Shown here piece by piece: positions 9,045-17,123 of a stretch of DNA of 64,000 nt. The position numbers and the translations under genes are program-made. Within the stretch, counting starts at the first letter, position 1, and each line of letters opens with the position of its first letter. Source of the DNA: JAPOUP01 sp965203255 (GTDB lineage: Bacteria; Pseudomonadota; Alphaproteobacteria; Rhodobacterales; Rhodobacteraceae); NCBI GenBank assembly GCA_965203255.1, contig OZ241882.1:3038001-3102000 (forward strand), in the 5' to 3' direction. The notes beneath the pieces were generated by a model. That model had not been told where the DNA came from. It was given only the letters and a program-made list of their open reading frames with translations, and ran no database searches.

Positions 9045-9262
9045 GTGGACCGTTTCAGACGTCACGCCTCGTCGAGCAACCGTTCCTTGGAGAGCGAAGT
9101 GCGTCACATCCTGAAATGCGCCTCCGACAATGACATGGCAGCGAAACGCGCCGCGTTCCTGGCTGCGTCGGACCGGCTGCGGGAGAAGACCAACAGCCAC
9201 AGGCAGACCCCGGCTGAGGTGTTGACCCGCGAGGATCGAGACCGCGGTTTCCGCGAAAACTT
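9045..9262 (+). pseudogene. FitA-like (VapB family) antitoxin remnant
   Basis: The frame VDRFRRHASSSNRSLESEVRHIL and, later, LREKTNSHRQTPAEVLTRED is the typical FitA pattern: a ribbon-helix-helix DNA-binding N-terminus followed by a toxin-binding tail. The beginning is damaged. In-frame stops (TGA TAG) precede DDGDDAVDRF and no ATG with a ribosome site exists, so only a GTG at 9045 could start it. It is followed within a few bases by the first codons of a PIN-domain toxin, cut off by an IS element. FitAB/VapBC pairs are type II toxin-antitoxin modules in which the antitoxin blocks a PIN RNase. This locus is almost certainly inactive. Confidence 0.65.
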
Positions 9263-9292
9263 CCTAAGCGCTTCGTCCTTGATACGACCTTG
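9263..9292 (+). pseudogene. PIN-domain toxin, first ~10 codons only, cut by an IS
   Basis: The codons read PKRFVLDTTL, matching the start of VapC/FitB toxins (xRFVLDTT, where the Asp is the first metal ligand). They stop exactly where the inverted repeat of the IS1634-like element begins (9293). The rest of the toxin is not found on the far side of the element, so the remainder has been deleted. Confidence 0.5.
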
Positions 9293-11068
9293 GCCCAACT
9301 TGAACAGTAGGAGCTGATTTTTCGTCCTGCGGGTTATCGCAAGTCATTGAAAATAATGGAAACCTGGATTTGGATTTTGCGGTTCTGAAAAGGGTGTAAT
9401 GGAGCATTTTTGCATTCTGGCACGAACTACCTTGATATCCGGGCCAACGTCGTGGACAACGCGCTCATATTTGTGCGCGAAAAAGTTCGTCGAGGCCACT
9501 GGTACCTCTACCTCGTCGAGAGCGATGGCGGTTGGGTGCGCCTGCGCGCGGGTCGGCGGTCCGCTGCTGTTCGGGCGCCTGCGGGAGCGCCTCGGCCTGG
9601 ACGCTGTGGTGAAGGAGTTTCCGGCCGGCCGGGGCTTCGGCTTCGATGTCGAGCGCACGGTGTTCGTGAGCGTTCCGCACCGCCTGTTCGTGTCGGGTTC
9701 GGACCGGTCCTGCGGGAATTGGATGGCGGACTACGCCATCAAGGGGATCGAGGGGTTGCGGCTGCACCAGCTCTAGCGGGCGATGGCCTGGCTCGGCGAG
9801 GAGCTGGAGCCTGCGGCGGCGGGCGCCCTGGCGCCGCGCTGCGTGAAGGACGCGGTGGAGGAGCGTCTGTTCGAGCGCCGGCGCGACCTGTTCACCGACC
9901 TGTCGCTGGTGTTCATGGACACGACGACGCTGTCGTTCCACGGCGCGGGCGGGGAGGTGCTGGGAGCGCACGGCCACTCGAAGGACCACCGGCCCGAACT
10001 GCGGGAACTGCGGCAGATGGTGCTGGCGGAGGTGCTCGACGGCCAGAGGCGGCCGGTCTGCACGGAGACGCCGCCCGGCAATTCGGCCGACACGACGGTT
10101 CCGCTGCCGATCGTGGACCGGTTGCGGTCGCGCTTCGGCATCGGCCGGGTGTGCGTGGTGGCGGACCGGGGGATGATATCGGCAGCGGTGGTGGCGGCGC
10201 TGGAGGAGCGGGGCCTGGACTACATCCTGGGCGCACGCGAGCGGCGCACGAAGGTGGTCAGGGAAGTGGTGCTCAGCGACGGGAGGCCCTTCGTGCCGCT
10301 TCTGCCCGAACGCGCCCGGGGCGAGACGCAGCTGTTCGTGAAGGAAGTCTCGGTGGACGGCGCGCGCTATGTCGTGTGCCGCAACGAGGCGGAGGCCGAG
10401 AAGGACCGCGCCGACCGGCAGGCGGTGGTCGAGGGCCTGCGGAAGCGCCTGGCCTCGGGCGGGAAGGCGCTGGTCGCCAAGAGCGCCTACCGGCGCTATC
10501 TGCGCCGCACGGGCGCGGGCAAGGCGTTCGAGGTCGATGCCAGCAAGCTCGCCGGGGAGGCCCGCTTCGACGGCATCTTCGTGCTGCGCACCAACGCCGC
10601 GTTGACGCCGCTCAATGCCGTGCTACGCTACAGGGAGCCGCTCATGGTCGAGGACCTGTTCCACCGAGCCAAGGCCCAGCTGCGCACCCGCCCGATCCAC
10701 CACTCCGGCGACGCGGCGGTCCGCGGCCATGTCTTCCGCTCCTTCCTCGCCCTCGTGCTCCAGAAGAAACTCGCCGACCGCTGCCGCACGGCCGACGTCT
10801 TCGTCGAATGGGACGACCTGATCCGCGGTCTCGACCGCCTCCGGCAGGCCGCCATCGAGAAGGACGGAAAGCGTATCACCACGCCAACCCATACCGCCGG
10901 CCAGGTCGGAAAGGTCTTCCGCGCCGCCGGCATCGCGCTACCGTCGAACGCGCGCGAACATACCGCCTGACCTCCAATCCCTCCGAAAATGTAGTTCATA
11001 CAACCGGCGACGCCGGCGTAAACCGTTGTTCCGGCGAATACTTTTAAACCGCACTGTTGAAGTTGGGC
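9293..11068 (+). mobile_element. IS1634-like insertion sequence, defective
   Basis: It is bounded by 16-bp inverted repeats that match at 15 positions: GCCCAACTTGAACAGT (9293-9308) and ACTGTTGAAGTTGGGC (11053-11068). It contains one damaged transposase gene. No target duplication is visible; the left flank is a PIN toxin start and the right flank an IS4 transposase fragment, so a deletion next to the element has joined unrelated sequences. Confidence 0.8.
9452..10970 (+). pseudogene. IS1634/IS4-superfamily transposase, inactivated
   Basis: The reading starts as IFVREKVRRGHWYLYLVES, where family members begin with Met; here the codon is ATA. Near 9530 the frame shifts and a linker seems missing, after which GGPLLFGRLRERLG continues in another frame. 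At 9774 an in-frame TAG replaces the usual Tyr codon (LHHLYRAMAWL in relatives, here LHQL-stop-RAMAWL). The remaining 9783-10970 frame is intact for 395 codons and carries the DDE residues: D in VFMDTTTLSF, D in VVADRGMIS, and E in LMVEDLFHRA. Three independent lesions make transposition in cis impossible. Codon use is strongly GC-biased. Confidence 0.85.
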
Positions 11069-11375
11069 TAGAGAGGCCATGCCACATGACGATGTTTCCG
11101 GGCGGCGGATCCTTGGCGCGGGCGAGATGACCGCCGAACCGGGCGATCTTGGTCAGATAGAGCGAGAGCGTCCTGGCTGCGGGAGGATGGTGAGCTGGGT
11201 TGGGAATCAGGCGATCGAGGATGCTCGTTTCGAACTCGCTGAGCACGAGGACGGGTTCGAGGTTCGGCTCGACCCGGTTGAGCATCGTCAGCCAAAACAC
11301 GTGCCAGCTCAGGATACAGAACAACGCGATCAGCCTGACCAGTCGCTCGGCGGTCCGCAGGCGTGCCTGCCCTGC
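11069..11375 (-). pseudogene. IS4-family transposase, C-terminal fragment
   Basis: Read on the minus strand, the sequence gives LRTAERLVRLIALFCILSW, then FWLTMLNR, then TLSLYLTKIARFGGHLARA and PPPGNIVMWHGLS. This is the characteristic C-terminal end of IS4/Tn5-like transposases. It lacks the catalytic domain upstream and is cut at its 3' end by the inverted repeat of the IS1634-like element, which read through would give a chimeric tail. The coding upstream boundary near 11375 is approximate. It is a dead remnant. Confidence 0.7.
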
Positions 11376-11466
11376 CCGACAGGCAGGAATCAGGCTCAGC
11401 TAGTGTGGAACCGACGGAAGGCCGAGGGAGAGCGACTAAATAGGTTTCCTATCCTCAGATCGGAGA

Positions 11467-11563
11467 AAGCCATATCTCATATATGGCTTGGGGCGATTTT
11501 GGCGTAGAAATTTAGTTCAGATTGCTGCTTTGCCATTGACGGCCGAAGCCATATCTCATATAT
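11467..11563 (+). promoter_or_regulatory. AbiE operator pair: repeated palindrome upstream of the antitoxin
   Basis: A perfect palindrome with 9-bp arms, AAGCCATAT and ATATGGCTT separated by CTCAT, lies at 11467-11489. The same 18 bases (AAGCCATATCTCATATAT) recur at 11546-11563 with a degenerate right arm, immediately before the gene. AbiEi proteins of type IV systems repress their own promoter by binding inverted repeats, which fits this layout. The promoter itself would lie between the two copies. Confidence 0.65.
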
Positions 11564-11567
11564 CGTT

Positions 11568-12413
11568 GTGATCGAATTTGTCAAAGTGAAGTCCGAAACT
11601 TCCATGTCCCGCCTCATATCCGCGCCCTTCTTCAGCGCTCACCCCGTCTTCAGCCGCGCCGAATACGCCGCTGCTGTTGGCCGCCGCCCTCAAGACAAGG
11701 TCGTCACGGTGATGCTCACCCAGCATCTTCAAGCAGGCAACATCCGGCGCGTCGCGCGGGGCGTCTTCGCGTCCGTGCCCAAGCATGCCGACGCCGACAA
11801 ATGGTCTGTCGACCGCTTCCTGGCCGCCTCCCGTCTGCGCCGCGGCGGCGTGATCGCCTATCACTCGGCCCTCGAGCTGCACGGCTGCGCCTACACCGAC
11901 GGGCATGAGGTCCAGGTGATCGCGCACGGCGAGCCCGGCGTCTTCGAGGCAATCGGCTTGACCTGCCGGTTCGTCAAGCCGCTGCGCGGCTTCGCCCAAC
12001 GCAATGGGGCATTGACTGACGGCGTCACGTTGGTCGATCGCTTGGGGCTGGAGGTCAATGTGACGACGGTCGAGCGGACGATCGTCGATCTGTTCGACCG
12101 CTATGACCTGGCCGGCGGCGCGGAGGAGCTCTTCAACTCGCTGGACCTGGTCGCACGCGTCGACGCCGGGGCGCTGGTCCGGTACACGCGCGCGCTTGGT
12201 AACGCCACGGCTGCCGGCGCGCTGGGCTCCTGGCTGGAAAGCGAACAAAAACGGTTGGGTGTGCCGGACACTGCGCTCGACGCGGTTCGCACGCTGGCAC
12301 CGTCCCAGGCGCGATATGCGCTGGGCACCAAATCGGGCGAGGGGAGGGCCGCAAAGGGCTGGAACGTCATCCTCCCCATCGACATCGTCGAACGCCGCTT
12401 CGAGGGGCTGTGA
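11568..12413 (+). CDS. abiEi: AbiE-type antitoxin/repressor (AbiEi family)
   Basis: A 281-residue protein with an N-terminal winged-helix segment (residues about 15-65, FSRAEYAAAVGRRPQDKVV...) and the AbiEi body including RRGGVIAYHSALELHG (about residues 95-110). In type IV systems the antitoxin counteracts the AbiEii nucleotidyltransferase and represses the operon. The first possible start is GTG 11568; ATG 11604 (MSRLISAPFFSAHPV) is also reasonable. It is followed with no gap by the toxin gene (12413/12414), typical of this module. G+C content is higher than in the surrounding housekeeping genes, consistent with transfer. The operon appears intact, unlike its neighbours. Confidence 0.88.
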   Translation: MIEFVKVKSETSMSRLISAPFFSAHPVFSRAEYAAAVGRRPQDKVVTVMLTQHLQAGNIRRVARGVFASVPKHADADKWSVDRFLAASRLRRGGVIAYHSALELHGCAYTDGHEVQVIAHGEPGVFEAIGLTCRFVKPLRGFAQRNGALTDGVTLVDRLGLEVNVTTVERTIVDLFDRYDLAGGAEELFNSLDLVARVDAGALVRYTRALGNATAAGALGSWLESEQKRLGVPDTALDAVRTLAPSQARYALGTKSGEGRAAKGWNVILPIDIVERRFEGL

Positions 12414-13391
12414 ATGGCGGCGCCCTCGGTCCAAACGCTGCAGCGCCTCGCCGATGAGACCGGGCACCAGCTCGGTACGCTCGAAAAGGTGCTGCGGCTC
12501 CTGGACTTGCTGCAGGAAATCGCCCGCGATCCGGACCTGTCGGAGCGACTCGTGCTCAAGGGCGGAACGGCGCTGAACGTCTTCCACCTCGGGCTCGACC
12601 GACTCTCGGTCGATATCGACTTGAATTACATAGGCGCGCTCGACCGGGCGGCGATGGAAACCGAGCGCCCAGACGTCGATGCGGCGCTCAATCGTCTCCT
12701 CGCTTCCCAAGGTTACAGCGTCCGCCGTCAGCCCGATGAGCACGCCGGCGGCAAGTGGCGGTCGCGCTACTCGTCCGCGCTTGGCGGCAACGCCACGCTG
12801 GAACTCGATGTCAACTACATGGCGCGCCAGCCCCTGTTTGGCACGACCCGCATGGAGTCACGTCCCCTGGGCGATATGCGGGCAAGCGATGTTCTCGTCC
12901 TCGACCTTCACGAGATCGTCGCCGGCAAGCTCATCGCGCTCGTCGACCGGCATGCCGCGCGCGACCTGTTCGATGCGCACCGTATTCTCTCGATCGACGG
13001 GCTCGACTGGAGCCGGATCAAAACCGCCGTCCTCGCCATCGGCGCCTGCGGTCGGCGCGATTGGCGGACCATGTCGGTAGACGCCATCAAAGGCGACCCG
13101 CGCGAGCTTCGTCAGAAACTCGCGATCTGCCTGCCGCGCGACCGCTTCACCGGCAAGGGAGATGTCGACGCGTGGATCGAGGAGACCGTAGCGCTTTGCC
13201 GGGAAAAATTCGCCTTTCTGTTCGATCTGACAGCGAACGAGCGGGAGTTTCTCGACGGCGTTCTAGATCGCGGCGACGTCCACGCTGATTTGTTGGACGT
13301 GGTGCCAGAAATACGTGTTCGCATTGGAGCCATGCCGATGCTCGCGTGGAAATGCCGGCACGTTCGGAAACATCGAGGACTGGACCGCTAG
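12414..13391 (+). CDS. abiEii: AbiE-type nucleotidyltransferase toxin (AbiEii family)
   Basis: A 325-residue protein with the AbiEii/DUF1814 nucleotidyltransferase motifs: KGGTALNVFHLGLDRLSVD (about residues 45-63) leading into DIDLN with the metal-binding Asp pair, and LHEIVAGKLIALVDRHAARD (about residues 165-184) with the conserved Lys and Asp. Such toxins transfer nucleotides to tRNA acceptor ends or similar targets and cause growth arrest, giving phage abortive infection. It directly abuts the antitoxin gene and must be cotranslated. All motif residues are present, so the pair is probably functional. It belongs to the inserted block between ctpA and gpmI. Confidence 0.88.
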   Translation: MAAPSVQTLQRLADETGHQLGTLEKVLRLLDLLQEIARDPDLSERLVLKGGTALNVFHLGLDRLSVDIDLNYIGALDRAAMETERPDVDAALNRLLASQGYSVRRQPDEHAGGKWRSRYSSALGGNATLELDVNYMARQPLFGTTRMESRPLGDMRASDVLVLDLHEIVAGKLIALVDRHAARDLFDAHRILSIDGLDWSRIKTAVLAIGACGRRDWRTMSVDAIKGDPRELRQKLAICLPRDRFTGKGDVDAWIEETVALCREKFAFLFDLTANEREFLDGVLDRGDVHADLLDVVPEIRVRIGAMPMLAWKCRHVRKHRGLDR

Positions 13392-13442
13392 GCAGCGGAG
13401 ATCGAAGATGTTGGCTCAACATTCAAAGTCTAGGAGGCGGTA

Positions 13443-13760
13443 ATGGTTGCGCCCGTAACTGCCGCAATGCTTTACGAACTTGTTGCGTGTCCGCATCGCG
13501 TGACGATGGACCTGTTCGCCGACCCGGCACAACGGGACGAGCCAAACCCTTTTGTCGAACTTCTCTGGGAGAAGGGTTCGCCATACGAGCGCGAAGTCAT
13601 CGCCGGTCTACAAGTCCCGTTCCTCGACCTTTCCCCGTACGCCGGTGATGAAAAGGAGCGGCTTACACTGGAAGCGATGCAAAAAGGGCGAGGCCCTTAT
13701 CTATGGCGGATGCATTCAGGTCGATGGATTATTGGGCAACCCCGATCCCGCCCTGCGCCG
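13443..13760 (+). pseudogene. TM0106-family RecB-like nuclease, N-terminal fragment with frameshift
   Basis: The first 80 codons (TAAMLYELVACPHRVTMDLF, then PNPFVELLWEKGSPYEREV and KERLTLEAMQKG) match the N-terminus of TM0106-type RecB-like putative nucleases. At the run of five A's near 13680 the frame shifts by one. The continuation QKGEALIYGGCIQVDGLLGN is found in the next frame, then similarity fades. The family's C-terminal nuclease and helicase parts are absent. It starts 51 bases after AbiEii. This is a truncated relic, unless the homopolymer shift is a sequencing error; even then the protein would be cut short. Confidence 0.7.
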
Positions 13761-14091
13761 AAACTTTTTCAAACCGGACAGCCGCCCGGTCATTGGCCAT
13801 GCACCTCTGGAACACCCGGCCGACGCGATACCGCCGAACCGGCCGTCAGCGGGCCAGCGAATCGGCTAGCGGGAACCGCTGCGCACGTTGAGTGGAGCCT
13901 TGTCGCAAGCGTGACGCGACTGGAACTGCGCCGCTGCGCCGTCGTTAGCCACTTCCTAGGCGGATGGAAGAAGCGATCTGCACCATGAAGATCAAGTTCC
14001 GATCAAGAGTGATCGCTGGCCACTATAGGCCGGAATTGGGGATTCAAACCTGACTTCCGATTGCCATTGGATCAGACCGATCGGTCTTTTG

Positions 14092-15642
14092 TCACCTCAC
14101 CAGCAAGCTCTTCCCGGTCATCTCCGGAGGCGGTTTCAAACCCATTATGTCAATCACCGTAGGAGCGAGATCCGCCAGACGCCCGTCCCGAACCTTCGCG
14201 CCATCTGGACCTCCGACAATGACGCAGTCCACCGGATTGGTCGTATGTGCCGTATGCGGACCGCCGGATTCGGGATCCACCATGACCTCGCAGTTGCCGT
14301 GATCCGCGGTGACGATCATCGTCCCGCCAATGGAATCTAATGACTGAATGGCGAGGCCAAGCCCCTCATCCACTGCTTCACATGCCTTGATCGCAGCGGA
14401 AAGATCGCCGGTATGACCTACCATGTCTGGGTTTGCAAAATTCACGACGATCAGATCGTATCCGGAACCGATTGCGGCTACGAGCCTGTCGCTGACCTCC
14501 GATACACTCATTTCCGGTTTCAGATCGTAGGTCGCAACCTTCGGGGAAGGGACCATGTATCGGTCCTCTCCTTCCTCCGGCGCTTCAGTTCCACCGTTGA
14601 GGAAGAAAGTGACATGCGGATATTTCTCTGTTTCCGCGAGCCGGAACTGCCTCAGGCCATGCTTCGCGACCCAGGAGCCAAGCGTATTGACGATTTCTTT
14701 CTTGGGATATGCGGCGGTCATGTATTCCGAATGGGCTTCGGAATAATCAACCATGCCAAGTAACGCCGCGAGCTTAGGTCGACGCCCAACGTCAAACGCG
14801 GAAAAACCAGGTTCCCCGATGGCCTGCAGCAACTGGCGAGCACGGTCCGCTCGGAAGTTGATGAAGAAGACACCATCTCCGTTTCGGATTCCCCGGTGGT
14901 CACCTATGACTGTCGCTACCAGAAACTCGTCTGTTTCTCCCCGGACATAGCCTGCTTCGATCGCCGCATCGGCACAGGACGCGGTTTCGCCGTTTCCGTG
15001 GATCATCGCTGCGAACGCCTTGGCGGTCCTATCCCAACGGCAATCCCTGTCCATGGCAAAATACCGGCCAGTCACACTGGCTATGCGGGCAGACTGCGGA
15101 AGTTCCGCAACAAGTCGCTCGACCTGTCCAAGGGCGGACTTGGGCGGGACATCCCGGCCATCCGTGATAATGTGGACGCAAGTCGGCACATCCCGCTCTG
15201 CCAGCAGCTTCGCCGCTGCGACCAGATGGTCCTGATGGGAATGCACCCCGCCCGGAGAGGCGAGTCCGACCAGATGCGCGGTACCACAGGCAGCCATCAC
15301 TTCATCAGCGAATTCAAGAATTGCGTGATTCTGAAAAAAGGAGCCATCCTCAATGCACAGGTCGATTTGCCCAAGATCCATCGCCACCACTCGCCCAGCG
15401 CCGATATTGGTATGCCCGACCTCAGAGTTTCCCATCTGACCACTCGGCAACCCGACATCCGGACCGTGTGTTGCCAGAAGCCCGTGAGGGCAGGTCGCCA
15501 GGATCTCGTCGAAGTGGGGCGTGTTCGCCAGTTTAGGAGCGTTGGCTTCGGGGTCGTCGCGGTGGCCCCAGCCATCCAATATACAAAGAACCACCGGTTT
15601 TGCCACCAATTCACTCCATGAGTTCATTTCATTGGGCATCAT
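14092..15642 (-). CDS. gpmI: 2,3-bisphosphoglycerate-independent phosphoglycerate mutase
   Basis: An enzyme of up to 516 residues that interconverts 3- and 2-phosphoglycerate in glycolysis and gluconeogenesis. The metal-binding start motif is VVLCILDGWG, the phosphoserine lies in GQMGNSEVGHTNIGAGR (about residue 70), and the C-terminal metal ligands are in VTADHGNCEVM with HTAHTTNPV following. Start choice is open: ATG 15642 is the longest, while GTG 15606 (reading VAKPVVLCIL) has a GGAG site seven bases upstream. It lies downstream of rsfS and rlmH on the same strand. In relatives an envC-ctpA-rppH stretch often follows; here foreign DNA follows instead. Confidence 0.95.
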   Translation of the reverse strand: MMPNEMNSWSELVAKPVVLCILDGWGHRDDPEANAPKLANTPHFDEILATCPHGLLATHGPDVGLPSGQMGNSEVGHTNIGAGRVVAMDLGQIDLCIEDGSFFQNHAILEFADEVMAACGTAHLVGLASPGGVHSHQDHLVAAAKLLAERDVPTCVHIITDGRDVPPKSALGQVERLVAELPQSARIASVTGRYFAMDRDCRWDRTAKAFAAMIHGNGETASCADAAIEAGYVRGETDEFLVATVIGDHRGIRNGDGVFFINFRADRARQLLQAIGEPGFSAFDVGRRPKLAALLGMVDYSEAHSEYMTAAYPKKEIVNTLGSWVAKHGLRQFRLAETEKYPHVTFFLNGGTEAPEEGEDRYMVPSPKVATYDLKPEMSVSEVSDRLVAAIGSGYDLIVVNFANPDMVGHTGDLSAAIKACEAVDEGLGLAIQSLDSIGGTMIVTADHGNCEVMVDPESGGPHTAHTTNPVDCVIVGGPDGAKVRDGRLADLAPTVIDIMGLKPPPEMTGKSLLVR

Positions 15643-15799
15643 CTATCCGGCACCGCGATTGACATGCAGCAAATCCCTGAACACCGCAATTGATCATTGA
15701 CCTTGCTGAACCGCTATCCTCCGGAGGATCGCTCCGTCGACGGTACTGATCCCTGGATCATGGACCATGCCTCCGCGCCGCTCCTGCGGGCACTGCCAC

Positions 15800-16270
15800 C
15801 TAACTCCGATGATAGGGCGTCCCGGAAAGAATCGATGCAGCTCGGTAGAGTTGCTCCGCGAGCATCAGGCGTGCAAACATATGCGGCCAGACCATCGGGC
15901 CAAACGAGATCTGCGTGTGGGCGCTATCCCGCAAATTGGGTTCCAGCCCGTCCGCGCCGCCAATGAGAAACGCGACGTCTCGGGAGCCGCTATCGCGCCA
16001 GATGCCCAGCAGGTTGGCGAAATCGGGCGAGGAGAGAGCTGTGCCACGCTCGTCCAGTGCCACGACTCTCGCACCATTCGGGATTGCGCGCCTCAGTAGC
16101 TCCGCTTCCGCGAGTTGGCCAAGACCTTTCCGGTCCTCAACTTCATGAACGGTGAATTGCCCCAATCCTACCTTGCGTCCGACTCGCCCTGCCCGAACGA
16201 GATAATTGTCAATCATCTCCAGTTCGGGTCCGGCGCGCAACCGCCCTACCGCGCATATATGCAGACGCAC
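15800..16270 (-). CDS. rlmH: 23S rRNA (pseudouridine1915-N3)-methyltransferase
   Basis: A 156-residue SPOUT methyltransferase. The trefoil-knot SAM site is visible as VAFLIGGADGLEP (about residues 98-110) and the C-terminal FGPMVWPHMFARLMLAEQLY with the substrate-contacting YHR-type end (TPYHRS). It methylates pseudouridine 1915 in helix 69 of 23S rRNA on assembled ribosomes. It begins 18 bases after rsfS, so the two form an operon; this pairing is widespread in bacteria. Length and motifs are complete. Confidence 0.95.
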   Translation of the reverse strand: MRLHICAVGRLRAGPELEMIDNYLVRAGRVGRKVGLGQFTVHEVEDRKGLGQLAEAELLRRAIPNGARVVALDERGTALSSPDFANLLGIWRDSGSRDVAFLIGGADGLEPNLRDSAHTQISFGPMVWPHMFARLMLAEQLYRAASILSGTPYHRS

Positions 16271-16288
16271 CGACCTCTCCGAATTCGC

Positions 16289-16690
16289 TCAGACTTTGGC
16301 GGCAAGAGCCTTGTCCGAACTCATCCACATCTTCTCAAGCTGATAGAATTCACGCACCTCAGGCCGAAATACATGGACAATCACATCGCCCGCGTCGATC
16401 AATATCCAGTCGCCCGTGCGCTTGCCCTCAATCTGGCAGGGCTGCCCGAAAGTCCGTTTGAGCCGTTCGGTGAGTTTGTCGGCGATCGACGTAACCTGCC
16501 GTGTCGAACGGCCAGAAGCGATCACCATATAGTCCGCAATTTCCGATTTTCCGGCCAACCCGATGGATACCACATCCTCAGCCTTGTCATCGCCCAATGA
16601 GGACAGGATGTATTCCAGCAGCGCGTTGCTCGGAACAGGCTTCGGATGCGGTGCCAGTTCCGAACCCGGGCCTGCATCCGTCACGGTCAT
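16289..16690 (-). CDS. rsfS: Ribosome silencing factor (Iojap/RsfS)
   Basis: A 133-residue RsfS protein. The conserved core runs from LEYILSSLGDDKAEDVVSI through ADYMVIASGRSTRQV to GDWILIDAGDVIVHVFRPEV. It binds ribosomal protein uL14 on the large subunit and blocks subunit joining when nutrients are short. It is the first gene of the leftward rsfS-rlmH-gpmI group; the promoter should lie in 16691-16800. A short extra N-terminus (about 20 residues) precedes the domain, which is common in alphaproteobacteria. Confidence 0.95.
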   Translation of the reverse strand: MTVTDAGPGSELAPHPKPVPSNALLEYILSSLGDDKAEDVVSIGLAGKSEIADYMVIASGRSTRQVTSIADKLTERLKRTFGQPCQIEGKRTGDWILIDAGDVIVHVFRPEVREFYQLEKMWMSSDKALAAKV

Positions 16691-17123
16691 TTCCTCGACC
16701 GAAGCCGCACATTGAGACAGAACATGTTCCTCCTTCGTTTCATGCCATTCCCGATGAGCCTGTACGGCTCACGTTCCTAATCTAGCCATGGGATTGCGAA
16801 ATCTCAATGACGACGCGCGAAATTGCGAAATGCGTGTGGCTTCCTTCGAGCAGGGACTGGTTGATGTCGACGGAAACCTGGAATGCCGTTGCACTCAGGA
16901 GTCCTGAACTGTCGGATCCATATTTGGTTTCCTTTTGCTGTGTAAGTTTCTTCCCGACAAGGCGCACGGGATCGTTGACCGAATTTGGCGGGTTCGGCCT
17001 GAGGCAGCGTGAGGCGGCTTCGGCGCTTCGGTCTGTCTGAGGGCTGCCCCGCTTGCTGCCCCGTGCCGTTCGCGCTTTCGGCCTCCTCCGCAGAGCTGTC
17101 GGCCGCCGTCCCGAGGACGGCGG
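16691..17123. other. rsfS upstream region and 3' end of the IS110 element
   Basis: About 430 bases. The left part, of moderate G+C, should carry the rsfS promoter. From about 16990 the sequence turns very GC-rich and belongs to the tail of the IS110 element, whose exact end cannot be placed because IS110 elements lack obvious inverted repeats. No gene seen. Confidence 0.5.

Noticed and set aside
9410..11047. 545-codon plus-strand frame through the IS1634-like element
   Set aside because: Only its first ~40 codons resemble the transposase; the rest is a shadow. It helped to show the N-terminal frameshift.
11556..12743. 395-codon open frame on the minus strand
   Set aside because: It lies opposite abiEi/abiEii, which have clear family motifs; the long antisense frame is a by-product of high G+C.
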